Assembly: GCF_001875725.1 (NCBI RefSeq)
Contig: NZ_MLCQ01000019.1
Coordinates: forward strand, 124,001 to 188,000
Origin: Corynebacterium sp. NML140438
Lineage (GTDB): Bacteria > Actinomycetota > Actinomycetes > Mycobacteriales > Mycobacteriaceae
Reading direction: 5' to 3'
Length of the DNA: 64,000 bases
The translations under genes and the position numbers were made by a program. Positions 46,701 through 55,328 of the stretch are shown here, piece after piece. The stretch's first letter is position 1; the number at the start of each line of letters is the position of its first letter. The notes under the pieces are model-generated. The model was not told the DNA's origin. It saw only the letters and a list, made by a program, of their open reading frames with translations, and searched no databases.

Positions 46701-49700
46701 GCCTTCTTCGGAGTACCCACAATCTGCTTCTTCGCAGAGTCATAACTCAGACCCTCAGGCAGACCATCAACAACAACCTTGCCACCAGCCGGAAGATTAG
46801 TGACCTTCACATCAACAGGCGTGATCGCCTTACCAACCACACCCGACTGATCAGCAATCTTGCCAATCGACGACGGCACAGAATTCGGATCCTTCGGATT
46901 CGTCTGATCCTCGTCCTTATCCTTCACACCATCGTTATCGTCATCATCATCATCAACATCCGGCGTGCCATCACCATCGGTATCCAGCTTGAAATTCGCG
47001 TTGACGTCATCCGTGGACTTATCCGGATACGTCACCACAACCGGAACATCAAAGACTTCCTTGGTGTCCTTGTTCAACTTGGACGTATCCGGGAACGTCA
47101 CCGTAATCTCACCAGTCGACGGATCAATCACAACAACGTAGCCCTCAGGAGCCGTAAAGCCATCCGCAATCGCGAACTCCGAACCCGCAGGAGCCTTCGC
47201 ATCCTGACCAGTAAACGTCGGGGAAGACTTCGTCTCCTTACCAGGAACCACCAACTTGCCCTCATACGAAGGGGACAAGCTATCAGTCTGCGGAACGTTG
47301 ACAATGATTTTAACGGAAACATCATCAGCGGATCCGTCCTTGTACGTCACCTTAACCGGGACATCAAAGGCCGTCTCTTTCTTTGCATCCTCTGGAATCG
47401 TGACGGTGACCTTACCAGTGCCCTTTTCCACCGATAGGTTTTCTGTCGGCAGTGGCTTTTTAGCACCGGTACTATCTGTGTACTCAGGGGCTGACCCCGG
47501 CTTCAGCTCAAAGCTCACACCATCCGGCGCGTCAACATTCTTGTTGTCCGTATCCTTAAATCCTGGATTCGGTACCTCTACCTTGGCTCCAGGAATACCT
47601 GCCCCATCTTCGTATTCAGGGGTGAAGGTATCCGTCTCCTGAATCACCTTCAACGTGACTTTGTCTGTGTGCCCTGTGCGGAGAGTTTCATTGATCGGCT
47701 TGCCTTGGGGATCAACCTTTGACCGCTGCCAATCATAGGTAACAGTGACGTTTTCAAGCACGTCGACGGGTGTGGCCTTAGTCGGAGTACCAGAAATGAT
47801 CCCCGTATTCTCGTCAAAGGTCAGACCTTCAGGCAAGTTCGAGACCTTGATGTTAATTGGGGAAACGCCCTCTGGCAGTCCCTCAATGGTCTTTGCAACA
47901 TCTACCGGGCCATACTTTTCATTCAAAGCCCCGTCCGGCAGTGGAGCATCAGTGATGGTCACTGGAATCGTATACGTCAGAGGATTGGACTTTTCTCCCT
48001 TAGTCAGGGTCTCCGTCACCTTGACGGGGAAAGTACCAGCCTTGGTAGGTTTGCCCGACAGCGTTCCATCCTCACCCAACGTCAATCCGTCTGGGAGGCT
48101 CTCGGCACTGTACTTTGCAGTAACGCCTTCCGGAACGGTTCCCTTGATCTTGTGGTTGTATTCGTCACCTACCGACCCCGGCTCGAACGAGCGGTTGATT
48201 ACGATGAACGAATCTGCAGCAAGAACCGTATCATCACCAGTGACAAACTCTGCGGTGAAAACATCGCGATCCTTTGCGTCTTCAGGCAAGTCAATTTGAC
48301 ATCCGTTAGCCTGCTGTTCGGTCTCAATGCCCCCACAGGTTTTGATGACAGTTCCGTTCTTCTTCCACACAATCTTGTTAGGCGTGACGGGGAACGGTCC
48401 CCCAACATTCAAGGTTGGTTTATCCATCTTCACGCCTGGTATGACATTCGCCGGGTTAGTGGTCATGTCATAGTTGGTGATATCCAACGTGACATTGTGC
48501 GTAGGCATGATGGCGAAGTTCACGTTGTACCACATCGGGTTTGCAGCTAGATTTTGCGCGGCAATTGGGTTCGGATTCAAGGTGCCATAAACCGTCGGAC
48601 TCTGGAAGAGTGGCAACCGCCACCCATTATAACCAGTGGTAGGCGCACCGTCCGCGGTTTCCACATGGCCGAATAGGTAATACTTGGTCTTGTTGGTCAG
48701 TGTGCCATCCGGGAACTTCACCGAGTAGTAGCCGTCATCGCCGATTTTCGACTTCACTGTCGCAGCAATGTACTCAGGGTGCTCTTCCAACAATTTCTTT
48801 GCTGCCGCTTGCTGCTGAGCCACCGGAAGCGTTTCCACTCTCGCTGCATACTGGCCGACACCCAATGGAGTGAGCACACTCATGACCACGAAATAGCCAG
48901 CGGCAGGAACGTCACTGCCGGTCATATCGGGCCCATCAATACGAACATCGCGAGTTTCAAGCCACACACGCCCACCAACGTGGTTCTTCATTGCAGGGTT
49001 CCCCGCCTGGGAACCCAGTGTTGGCTCTTCGTCAAGAATCCACTCCGACTTCGGCTTGTGCATGTAAGTAACCGCATCAGAAGTCTGCGTCTTGTTCTGC
49101 ATGAAGATCGCGGTGCGCTGCATATTCGTACCAATAGTATTAAACGCACCTTGCTGGCTCGCGCCAGCCGAGTTTCTAAAGACACCAGGGTAGAAACCAC
49201 CCGCCTGGCGGAACATGAATACCGTCTGGTTATTGCGTTCATCCACAAACGGATTAATCCACAACTTGTAGTACTGGCCACTGCTTGCAGTGTATGTGTG
49301 TTCCTTCCCATGGACATCGACCCATGGTTCACGCAAATCGAAAGCGTAGGCGCCTGGCCCCGCCTGTGACGTCGAATTAGAGCTTAGTTTGTTGGTAGTC
49401 CGCGCGGAATACACCGGAGACACCGCACCATCTGTATCAATCCATTGCATATACACGGTCGTACCTTCAGGTACAGGCTGCTGATTTCCCGCAGTCGTCT
49501 CAAACGCTCCACCATCGTCAATGAATGCACGCCCAGACAGCGTCGACTTCGCATTCGTCATGCCGGTGGAGTTAGTGATGTAGCCATTAGCAATCGCGTC
49601 AGCCCCAACTGCTCCAGCACCAAAATCCCGCACTGCAGAATCTTGAGGACTTTGAGCTTGCGCCACTGCTGCCAACGGCGCGGGGGCCGCCACTGCATGA

Positions 49701-49780
49701 ACAAATGAACCTGCAATTGCCATAGACAATGCCGCTGCGGCGATCGACGTACCGCGACGAGCTTTATTTGAGCTTCGCAT
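43781..49780 (-). CDS. Giant surface protein 4, largest of the set
   Basis: 1999 residues from the ATG giving MRSSNKARRGTSI, 6 bp after GGAAGGA. The signal peptide ends near AVAQAQ. The head (TTVYMQWIDTDGAVSPVYSA, YKLWINPF) resembles that of protein 3. It is followed by putative-Ig repeats (LPDGLTLGEDGTLSGKPTKAG), YPDG domains and three Asp-rich calcium regions (two with a run of DDDDDDNDG, one DPDDDNDGIPDEDE). Two near-identical segments of about 115 residues (PSYEGKLVVPG to the Asp run) are 234 residues apart. Then come a Rib-like domain, a long domain with GDFDGDGISNEDE, two Ig domains and the anchor CIASAMGFGLPLIALLPLG to VYSNC. No LPXTG. Extracellular filament-like adhesin is inferred. 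Confidence 0.87.
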   Translation of the reverse strand: MRSSNKARRGTSIAAAALSMAIAGSFVHAVAAPAPLAAVAQAQSPQDSAVRDFGAGAVGADAIANGYITNSTGMTNAKSTLSGRAFIDDGGAFETTAGNQQPVPEGTTVYMQWIDTDGAVSPVYSARTTNKLSSNSTSQAGPGAYAFDLREPWVDVHGKEHTYTASSGQYYKLWINPFVDERNNQTVFMFRQAGGFYPGVFRNSAGASQQGAFNTIGTNMQRTAIFMQNKTQTSDAVTYMHKPKSEWILDEEPTLGSQAGNPAMKNHVGGRVWLETRDVRIDGPDMTGSDVPAAGYFVVMSVLTPLGVGQYAARVETLPVAQQQAAAKKLLEEHPEYIAATVKSKIGDDGYYSVKFPDGTLTNKTKYYLFGHVETADGAPTTGYNGWRLPLFQSPTVYGTLNPNPIAAQNLAANPMWYNVNFAIMPTHNVTLDITNYDMTTNPANVIPGVKMDKPTLNVGGPFPVTPNKIVWKKNGTVIKTCGGIETEQQANGCQIDLPEDAKDRDVFTAEFVTGDDTVLAADSFIVINRSFEPGSVGDEYNHKIKGTVPEGVTAKYSAESLPDGLTLGEDGTLSGKPTKAGTFPVKVTETLTKGEKSNPLTYTIPVTITDAPLPDGALNEKYGPVDVAKTIEGLPEGVSPINIKVSNLPEGLTFDENTGIISGTPTKATPVDVLENVTVTYDWQRSKVDPQGKPINETLRTGHTDKVTLKVIQETDTFTPEYEDGAGIPGAKVEVPNPGFKDTDNKNVDAPDGVSFELKPGSAPEYTDSTGAKKPLPTENLSVEKGTGKVTVTIPEDAKKETAFDVPVKVTYKDGSADDVSVKIIVNVPQTDSLSPSYEGKLVVPGKETKSSPTFTGQDAKAPAGSEFAIADGFTAPEGYVVVIDPSTGEITVTFPDTSKLNKDTKEVFDVPVVVTYPDKSTDDVNANFKLDTDGDGTPDVDDDDDDNDGVKDKDEDQTNPKDPNSVPSSIGKIADQSGVVGKAITPVDVKVTNLPAGGKVVVDGLPEGLSYDSAKKQIVGTPKKATDKPVTVKVAVLGKDGQPVKGVDGKPVETSFTFEVKSVADTVVPSYEGKLVVPGTPVESAPKFTGQDAKAPAGSEFAIADGFTAPEGYVVVIDPSTGEITVTFPDTSKLNKDTKEVFDVPVVVTYPDKSTDDVNANFKLDTDGDGTPDVDDDDDDNDGILDKEELEKGSNPKDKGSRPWAKLDGSITIPNPLVNQDKKVVVEGQKTDPFDTAKNVPAGGKVGVDKLPGGLSVDPETGKVTGTPDKLGDWGKDEEERDVEVTVTITAKDKEDVEGTKVITVQRDSDGDGIPDVTDPDDDNDGIPDEDEKNAGTDPKDPNSAPSTIGKIEDQSGVVGKKITPVDVKVTNVPTEGKVTVDGLPEGVEYDPATGTITGTPQKDGTFTVTVAVLGKDGKPVKGADGQEVKQSFTFTVAPKPEVTPAENTNVPADNTPHVVGTVENKQGDEKGKLVDGNGDEIPGSTVEIGEDGTIKVTVPEGTDPKAAKVVITNSGDETVGEINVTIVDPREDAAKYTPNYGDRKNVEAGKVEVVDPFEGQAGVPVKDAVGTPSEGADDWSFETGKDSGVVTAEAPSYEKVGERIAAELPNINSSWAKFKEIFTPYVRPTVSVNFEYNDGSKNAATAGFELVGKDGKSLLNPKGDFDGDGISNEDEIKGGSNPANGDEVPDTEAPKVNPVKPGDTTISGTDDRKNSRIFVTIPGVEKPVETDTDENGNWSVNVPGDVQLNHGDKITVKDKAGNGTTVTVKDTTNPEIFPVNPGDTEIKGKGDRPGEDITVTLPGNKVVKTKTDANGNWTVKVPSDVQLLPGQDIFAKDGAGLEAKTKVGIDQNKCIASAMGFGLPLIALLPLGLATQVQIPVLSDLAAQVNAQLKDVNTRIQQQIGVFDPQLAVQAERINDQLGKVGADLGMVAAAIALIAAGVLAGTLVYSNCNPNGPLSSVEDLEIKGSSGKKLKLSSNDEGQPAKPSKAETSKK
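46230..47290 (-). repeat. Near-identical direct repeats inside giant surface protein 4
   Basis: About 350 bp starting near 46230 and again 702 bp further on (near 46930) are nearly identical. They cover the Asp-rich loop, the FKLDTDGDGTPD segment and the YPDG domain before it. A homologous recombination between them would delete exactly 234 codons in frame. Confidence 0.85.
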
Positions 49781-49893
49781 AAAGATTCCTTCCAAATGGT
49801 CAAAGCACTGTGACTTTCGCTCGCTGACGAGTACGTCAGCCAAACCTTCATACAAAAGGCAGACAGGGGTCAACAAAAGTCACGACAGGTGGA

Positions 49894-49899
49894 ATTGTA
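49894..49899 (-). promoter_or_regulatory. -10 box of giant surface protein 4
   Basis: TACAAT on the minus strand within GGATTGGTACAATTCC, 113 bp before the start codon. Confidence 0.65.
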
Positions 49900-50032
49900 C
49901 CAATCCAGGACAAATCCAGACTCCACACAAGAAAACTCTAACTATCCAGGTCACAGCGCTCGCGAGCGCCTATTTTCGGCCCACAGATACCTTAAAATTA
50001 CGCATCGCTACCAATAGGTATATCTAAGTACG

Positions 50033-50042
50033 CCCCCCCCCC
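50033..50042 (-). repeat. Homopolymer tract G10 upstream of giant surface protein 4
   Basis: Ten consecutive C on the plus strand, 134 bp upstream of the -10 box. On the coding strand it is preceded by GTGC, as is the G14 tract at 34042. Confidence 0.9.
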
Positions 50043-50132
50043 GCACTCACTGTTGGGACCAGTCCATTAGTGATTACGGCCACATGTCACCAAATGGCCA
50101 TTCCATTCATCCCCATGTTTGGCCCATAAAGC

Positions 50133-50171
50133 GCCTGTTGCCCACTACGGTGTACGTAGCGGGCAACAGGC
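50133..50171 (-). terminator. Terminator of giant surface protein 5
   Basis: GCCTGTTGCCC and GGGCAACAGGC pair perfectly, and the inner part CTACG/CGTAG extends the stem. It lies about 120 bp past the stop codon at 50292. There is no strong T-run. Confidence 0.75.
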
Positions 50172-50291
50172 ATGAAACTCTTAGTGAAGATTTACTCCAC
50201 CTTCATGGAAAGTAGACCCCTGTTTGGGTGCAGTGACTCTCCCGTGGAGGGCCACCTTGCCAGAGTGTTTGCCTCCGAAGGCTGAGCAGAC

Positions 50292-53200
50292 CTACTCACC
50301 TTCCGACGACAACTTCGTCGTCTTACCGGAGGACCCCTTCAGCTCCAGGTCTTTGACAGAGGAGCTTGGGCCGCCGGGCTTGCAGGCGTCGTAAATGAAC
50401 GTGCCGGCCAGGACGCCAGCGGCGATCAGTGCGATGCCAGCGACAACCATGCCGAGGTCCGCACCGACGGTGCGCAGCTGTGCGTTGATGCGCTCCGCCT
50501 GACGTGCCATTTCCGGGTTGAAGATGCCAGCCTGCTGCTGGATACGGGTGTTCGCAGCCTGTAGCTGTGCCTCAACCTGTCCAGCGAGGTCACTCAGCAC
50601 CGGGATCTGGATCTGGGAAGCCAGGCCCAGCGGCAGCAGTGCGATCAGCGGCAGACCGAAGCCCACAGCAGTCGCTGCACAGGCGCCAGCGTTGACCTTG
50701 CCAGCAACCGTGACGGTCTGCGCCTTGTTGCCAACGCCGTCCCTCACGTTGATCTTGTCGCCCTGCTTGAGCTCAACACCCTTTGGCAGGTTCACGGACC
50801 AGTTGCCGTTCGCGTCGGTCGTGGCCTCAAGTTCCTTGCCATTCGGCAGCGTGACGATGATCGTCTCGTTCGAGCGATCACCCTTACCGGAAATCTTCGT
50901 GTCGCCAGCCGTAATCGGGTTCACCGTCGGCGCGGTGGTGTCTGGCTTCTCGCCGTCGTTCGCCGGGTCGGAGCCGGCCTTGATCTCGGCTTCATTCGTG
51001 ACGCCGTCACCATCGAAGTCGCCATTCGGATCCAGCAGCGACTTGCCATCCTTGCCGATTAGGTCGAAGTTGGCGGTCGCGCTGTTCGTCGAGTCGTCCT
51101 CGTAGGTGAAGTCCACATCAACAGACGGACGGGCGAACGGCTTAAAGGTTGCAAAGAACTTGTCCCAACGCTTCTCGACGTCAGTGCTCTTGAGCTCCGG
51201 CAGCTTCGCCTTGAACTCGTCGGAGACGTCCTTCATCGACGGCGCCTTCGCTGTGAGCACGCCGTTGTCCTGCGGGGTGAACACCCACTTGTCGGCGCCC
51301 TCAGGCTTTTTCGCCTCAGCGCCCTTCACCGGCGCCTTGGTGCCGAACGGGTCATTGGTGTTCTTCTCGCCATCAACCGGAACGCCCGTCACCTTGTCGT
51401 ACTCCGGCACGAAACGCTCCGCGTCGGTACCGACAGTGATGGTCGCCTGCACCTCGTCGGTGGAGCCGTCCGGGTAGGTCACAACAACAGTGACGTCGTA
51501 GACGCCCGGCTTCGAGGTATCCGGGGTCTCCTTGTACGTAAACGTCGTGCCCTTTGGCAGTTTGTCCGCGTCCTTGATGTTGCCCTTCGCGTCCGGGGTA
51601 CCACCAGTCTTGACCTTCTGGTTCTGGCCCTGCGGGTCGTTCTTGTCGGCATCGGTCGCGTTCTTCTGCACCTTGACGTTGGCGTTGACCTCGTCGGTGG
51701 TGCCATCCGGGTAAGTGACGACGATCGTCACCGGCTTGTCGCCCTCAGTTGAGGTATCCGGAGCCTGCTCGTACTCGAAGGTCGTGCCTGACGGAAGCTC
51801 GTCGACGTTGGTCACGTGGTCCTTGGCCTCCGGCACCTCGTTCGGCGTGACGGTCTTGTCCTGGACCTGCGGCTCGTAGGTGTCGGCGTCGGACTTCTTC
51901 GGCTGCTCCGGCTGCGGCTCCGGCTCTTCCGTCTTCGGATCCTCCACCTTCACGGTGGCTTGCACGTCGTCGGTAGAACCGTCCGGGTAGGTCACGATGA
52001 CGGTGACCGGCTTGTCACCAGCAGTAGAGGTGTCCGGATCTTCCTTGTACTTGAACGTCGTGCCCTTCGGCAGCTTGTCCGCGTCCTTGACACTGTCCTT
52101 CGGCTCCGGCTTCTTGCCGGTCTCCACCGTCTGGTCCTTGCCCTGCGGATCATTCAGCTCGGCCTGATCCTTAGCGACCTTCACCGTCACCGGCACCTCA
52201 TCGGTGGTGCCATCCGGGTAGGTCACAACGACCACAGCCTTCTTATCACCAGAAGTGTCGGTCTTCGGAGCTTCCTTCCAAGCGTACTTGGTGCCCTCCG
52301 GAAGCTCGTCCTTGTTCGCGATCGAATCCTCGGACTTCGGCTCAGAGTTCTTCGCGACCTCCTGGTCCTGGCCCTGCGGAGCATACTTGTCCGCCTGGCT
52401 TTGCACCGTGATCTTAAAGACCTTCTCAACCGGCTTGCCATCCTTATCGACGACCGGCTCGCCATTCTTGCCCAGGACCTTCACGGTCACCTCAGCAGGC
52501 TCATCCTTCGGCGTCGGCGTTGTCGGCGTACCCTCAATCTGGCCCGTCTCCTTGTTGTACTTCAGGCCATCCGGCAGCCCCGTGACCTCAACGGAACCAC
52601 CAGTTGGTAGCTTCTCCACCACCACTGCGATCGGAGTAATGGGTTCGCGGACGGTAACGGTGGCGTCGTCAATATCTTCGATACTCGACGGCGCAGAGTT
52701 TGCATCCTTCGATTTCGTGCCGGCCTTCTCCTCATCCGCGTCGTCGACGCCGTCACCATCGTCATCCGCGTCGTCGACGTCCGGCGTGCCGTCGCCATCA
52801 GTGTCAAGCTTGAACACCGCCTCAACGGTGTCTTCTGTGCCATCCTTGTAGGTGACAACGACGGGCACCGTGACAACCTCAGCAGTATCATCGGCAGGCT
52901 TCTCCGGAGCAGTCACCGTGACCTTTCCGGTCTCGAGGTCCACATCAACCGTGTACCCGGCCGGAGTTTCAAAGTCCGGGTCCTTCTTGAACGAAGCACC
53001 CTCAGGACGCTCAACGGCGGTCTCCGTGACGGTTCCGTCAAGCTGCTGGGCGAAGAACTTCGGGTCTGCCGAAGCGGGTGTTCCTGGAACCGCACGCTGC
53101 TCATCGTAGGCTGGCTCAACGTCGTCGCGTTCACCTGCAATGCGCACAGGCGCAATCGCGCCGTTCGTCGTACCATCGGAATACGTGACCCGGACGGGGA

Positions 53201-55328
53201 TTTCTTCAATATCACCAGGCTTGAGCGCATGGCCGTCACGTCCGTTCGGGCCAGCCGTAAATGTGACAACACCCGTCTTCGGGTCAACGGCCACGGCCCA
53301 TCCCTCTGGGATGGCATCGCCGATGACCTCGAATGTCGCACCCTCCAAACGCTTATCATCGGAAGGGACTGGCTCGCCGGTTTCCAGGTCCACAAACTTC
53401 GCAGGTTTCGACGAGGTCTCCTCACCAATCCGCGCAGGAGTTTCTTCATACTCCGGCCCGACCTCTGCCGCGATACCAACAACCGCGGTAAATGAGTCAG
53501 ACCCCAGCGGGATACGTGCGCCGTTCTCATCCAAGCCATACAGCGTCGCCGTATAGATTGTCTTTTCTTTAAGGTCCTCTGGAACAGTCACGGGACAGTC
53601 CGGCAGCGTCCCGGCAGAAGACGCTGTAATGCCGTTGCCCTCACCACTCGGCAGCAGCTTGCCCGATGAATCAGCGCCCTTGCACACCTGCAAGACCTTG
53701 CCGTTCGAGTCCTTCCATTCAACCTCGTACAACGCGTTCATATCCGCTGCTGGCAAGCTTGCGGTCTGTGCGTACGTTGAGTCACCCTTCCGAGCAAACT
53801 TCGTCTTTGAGTCGTACTTAGCAACTTCGAAGTTGATTCGGTTCGGGAACAGCACCATGTCCCACGACGAAATGTTGTAATTACCAGTCCGCAGTACTGC
53901 TTGGATACCACGCATGTCGAACTGATCAGCCGGTTCAGACGTCGCAAGGTTCGACACGCCCCAGTTTGTGGACGTCAACCCCTGCCACACGTTTCCACGC
54001 CAAGCGCCCATGTTGGACGTCCCCTCTGGCAGGTCGGGAGCCTCCACGTACATCCAGTCCCAGTTCACATGCTTCGCGTCCGCATAGAGGTACGCAGTGT
54101 TCGCCGTGAACGTGCCGTCGGTGGCATCCTTCGCGACGGTGCCTGCCAGGTCCTCCGGAACGTAGCCGGCGCGGTTCGGCAAGATGCCGTACGTTCCCTT
54201 GAACTGCAGGCGGTATTCGCCGTTACCGTCCGTCGTCGTCGTGACCTTTTCTGCGATCCAGTCAGGGTTTTGCTTAATCTGGTCGCGGATCCACGCTTGG
54301 AGCTTCGTCTCGTCCTGGATATCCCAGCCCGCACCGCGAAGCCTGTGATCCTGGAACTCGGAGCCACGATTCTCCTCAGCGTATTTGGTAATCGCGTTCA
54401 CTGCCTTGTCGGAGAGGTACGCGCCGACAACCTTCAGCCCCTTCACCTTACGGTCGCCGGCAGGGTCGGCAAGGCTCTTCTGGGCTTGCCGACCCAACCC
54501 CTGGTTCATGTTCCAATACGCCTTACCTGTAATGGCCCCACCATTCGACCACGGCAACTTCTTTTCCTGCTCCGAGACCTCACGCCAGCCGGACTCTGCG
54601 CCAAGCATCTCCTCGGCCTTCGACTTGCGGACGAACAGCTGGTGCGCGCTGGACACGTACCCAGTCGGCGTATTCCAATAGACACCACCCGTGGTATCGA
54701 TGACGGTCCCATCCGGCATCACGCGCTCACCGTAGCCGCGCACGGAACGGAACTCGCTGCGGTCGTAGCCATCAACCCAAATCTTGATACGCTGTCCGCG
54801 CATTCCTGCTGTGAAGGCGTACTGTGCCCAGAACTCGCGGTACTGCCCAGTCGGGTCCAGGTACGGACGCATGTTAATCGCGAACGTGCCATCCTCGTTG
54901 ACTGTCGTTTTATAGATAGGCGAAGCGACGTTGGGCTCACCACCCGTCACCGACTTGTTAGGCTTCTCGAACCACTGTGCGTAGACAGTAGCACCTTTGA
55001 AGTTCGCGCCAGTTCCCGAATTCGCAGCTGGAAGCGCCGTACCGTATTCAGGCAAGCTCGGGCCCCAGGAGCTACCTGGAAGCTGGTCAAACACCATTGC
55101 TGTGCCGCTGATCGTGTGCTTCGAACCACTAATCCCTGGCGAATAGATCGCCCCGTACGGATCTGCGGCATTCGCTTCCTCTTGATTCGCGGGCTGCTGA
55201 GCACCAGCAACCGCCGCTGGTGCGTCCTGCGCAAACGCAACTGGCTGCGTCAACGGTGCCACCAGCGCAAAGGACAACGCCGCAGCAGCAATCGAAGTGC
55301 CACGACGAGCCGAGTAGCTTGTTCGCAT
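50292..55328 (-). CDS. Giant surface protein 5 (four Rib repeats, shared C-terminal anchor)
   Basis: 1678 residues from the ATG giving MRTSYSARRGTSI, with GAAGGAAG upstream. The signal peptide ends near VAFAQDAPA. The head is closely related to that of protein 2 (GTAMVFDQLPG, YAQWFEKPNK, VKIW-type IKIWVDGYDR). YPDG domains and a calcium region (about 843-876, DTDGDGTPDVDD and DDGDGVDDADEE) follow. Four Rib/YPDG repeats of 75-80 residues occupy about 980-1296 (each with PKGTTF or similar, DTST and VTYPDGSTDEV). Then a long domain with GDFDGDGVTNEAE, an Ig domain (DANGNWSVNLPKG) and the anchor CAATAVGFGLPLIALLPLG to IYDAC. Unlike proteins 1-4 no long poly-G tract lies upstream. Confidence 0.87.
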   Translation of the reverse strand: MRTSYSARRGTSIAAAALSFALVAPLTQPVAFAQDAPAAVAGAQQPANQEEANAADPYGAIYSPGISGSKHTISGTAMVFDQLPGSSWGPSLPEYGTALPAANSGTGANFKGATVYAQWFEKPNKSVTGGEPNVASPIYKTTVNEDGTFAINMRPYLDPTGQYREFWAQYAFTAGMRGQRIKIWVDGYDRSEFRSVRGYGERVMPDGTVIDTTGGVYWNTPTGYVSSAHQLFVRKSKAEEMLGAESGWREVSEQEKKLPWSNGGAITGKAYWNMNQGLGRQAQKSLADPAGDRKVKGLKVVGAYLSDKAVNAITKYAEENRGSEFQDHRLRGAGWDIQDETKLQAWIRDQIKQNPDWIAEKVTTTTDGNGEYRLQFKGTYGILPNRAGYVPEDLAGTVAKDATDGTFTANTAYLYADAKHVNWDWMYVEAPDLPEGTSNMGAWRGNVWQGLTSTNWGVSNLATSEPADQFDMRGIQAVLRTGNYNISSWDMVLFPNRINFEVAKYDSKTKFARKGDSTYAQTASLPAADMNALYEVEWKDSNGKVLQVCKGADSSGKLLPSGEGNGITASSAGTLPDCPVTVPEDLKEKTIYTATLYGLDENGARIPLGSDSFTAVVGIAAEVGPEYEETPARIGEETSSKPAKFVDLETGEPVPSDDKRLEGATFEVIGDAIPEGWAVAVDPKTGVVTFTAGPNGRDGHALKPGDIEEIPVRVTYSDGTTNGAIAPVRIAGERDDVEPAYDEQRAVPGTPASADPKFFAQQLDGTVTETAVERPEGASFKKDPDFETPAGYTVDVDLETGKVTVTAPEKPADDTAEVVTVPVVVTYKDGTEDTVEAVFKLDTDGDGTPDVDDADDDGDGVDDADEEKAGTKSKDANSAPSSIEDIDDATVTVREPITPIAVVVEKLPTGGSVEVTGLPDGLKYNKETGQIEGTPTTPTPKDEPAEVTVKVLGKNGEPVVDKDGKPVEKVFKITVQSQADKYAPQGQDQEVAKNSEPKSEDSIANKDELPEGTKYAWKEAPKTDTSGDKKAVVVVTYPDGTTDEVPVTVKVAKDQAELNDPQGKDQTVETGKKPEPKDSVKDADKLPKGTTFKYKEDPDTSTAGDKPVTVIVTYPDGSTDDVQATVKVEDPKTEEPEPQPEQPKKSDADTYEPQVQDKTVTPNEVPEAKDHVTNVDELPSGTTFEYEQAPDTSTEGDKPVTIVVTYPDGTTDEVNANVKVQKNATDADKNDPQGQNQKVKTGGTPDAKGNIKDADKLPKGTTFTYKETPDTSKPGVYDVTVVVTYPDGSTDEVQATITVGTDAERFVPEYDKVTGVPVDGEKNTNDPFGTKAPVKGAEAKKPEGADKWVFTPQDNGVLTAKAPSMKDVSDEFKAKLPELKSTDVEKRWDKFFATFKPFARPSVDVDFTYEDDSTNSATANFDLIGKDGKSLLDPNGDFDGDGVTNEAEIKAGSDPANDGEKPDTTAPTVNPITAGDTKISGKGDRSNETIIVTLPNGKELEATTDANGNWSVNLPKGVELKQGDKINVRDGVGNKAQTVTVAGKVNAGACAATAVGFGLPLIALLPLGLASQIQIPVLSDLAGQVEAQLQAANTRIQQQAGIFNPEMARQAERINAQLRTVGADLGMVVAGIALIAAGVLAGTFIYDACKPGGPSSSVKDLELKGSSGKTTKLSSEGE

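Noticed and set aside
36079..47290. Regular repeats considered as a CRISPR array
   Set aside because: The repeats are coding, in frame and hundreds of bases long, without short spacers or cas genes.
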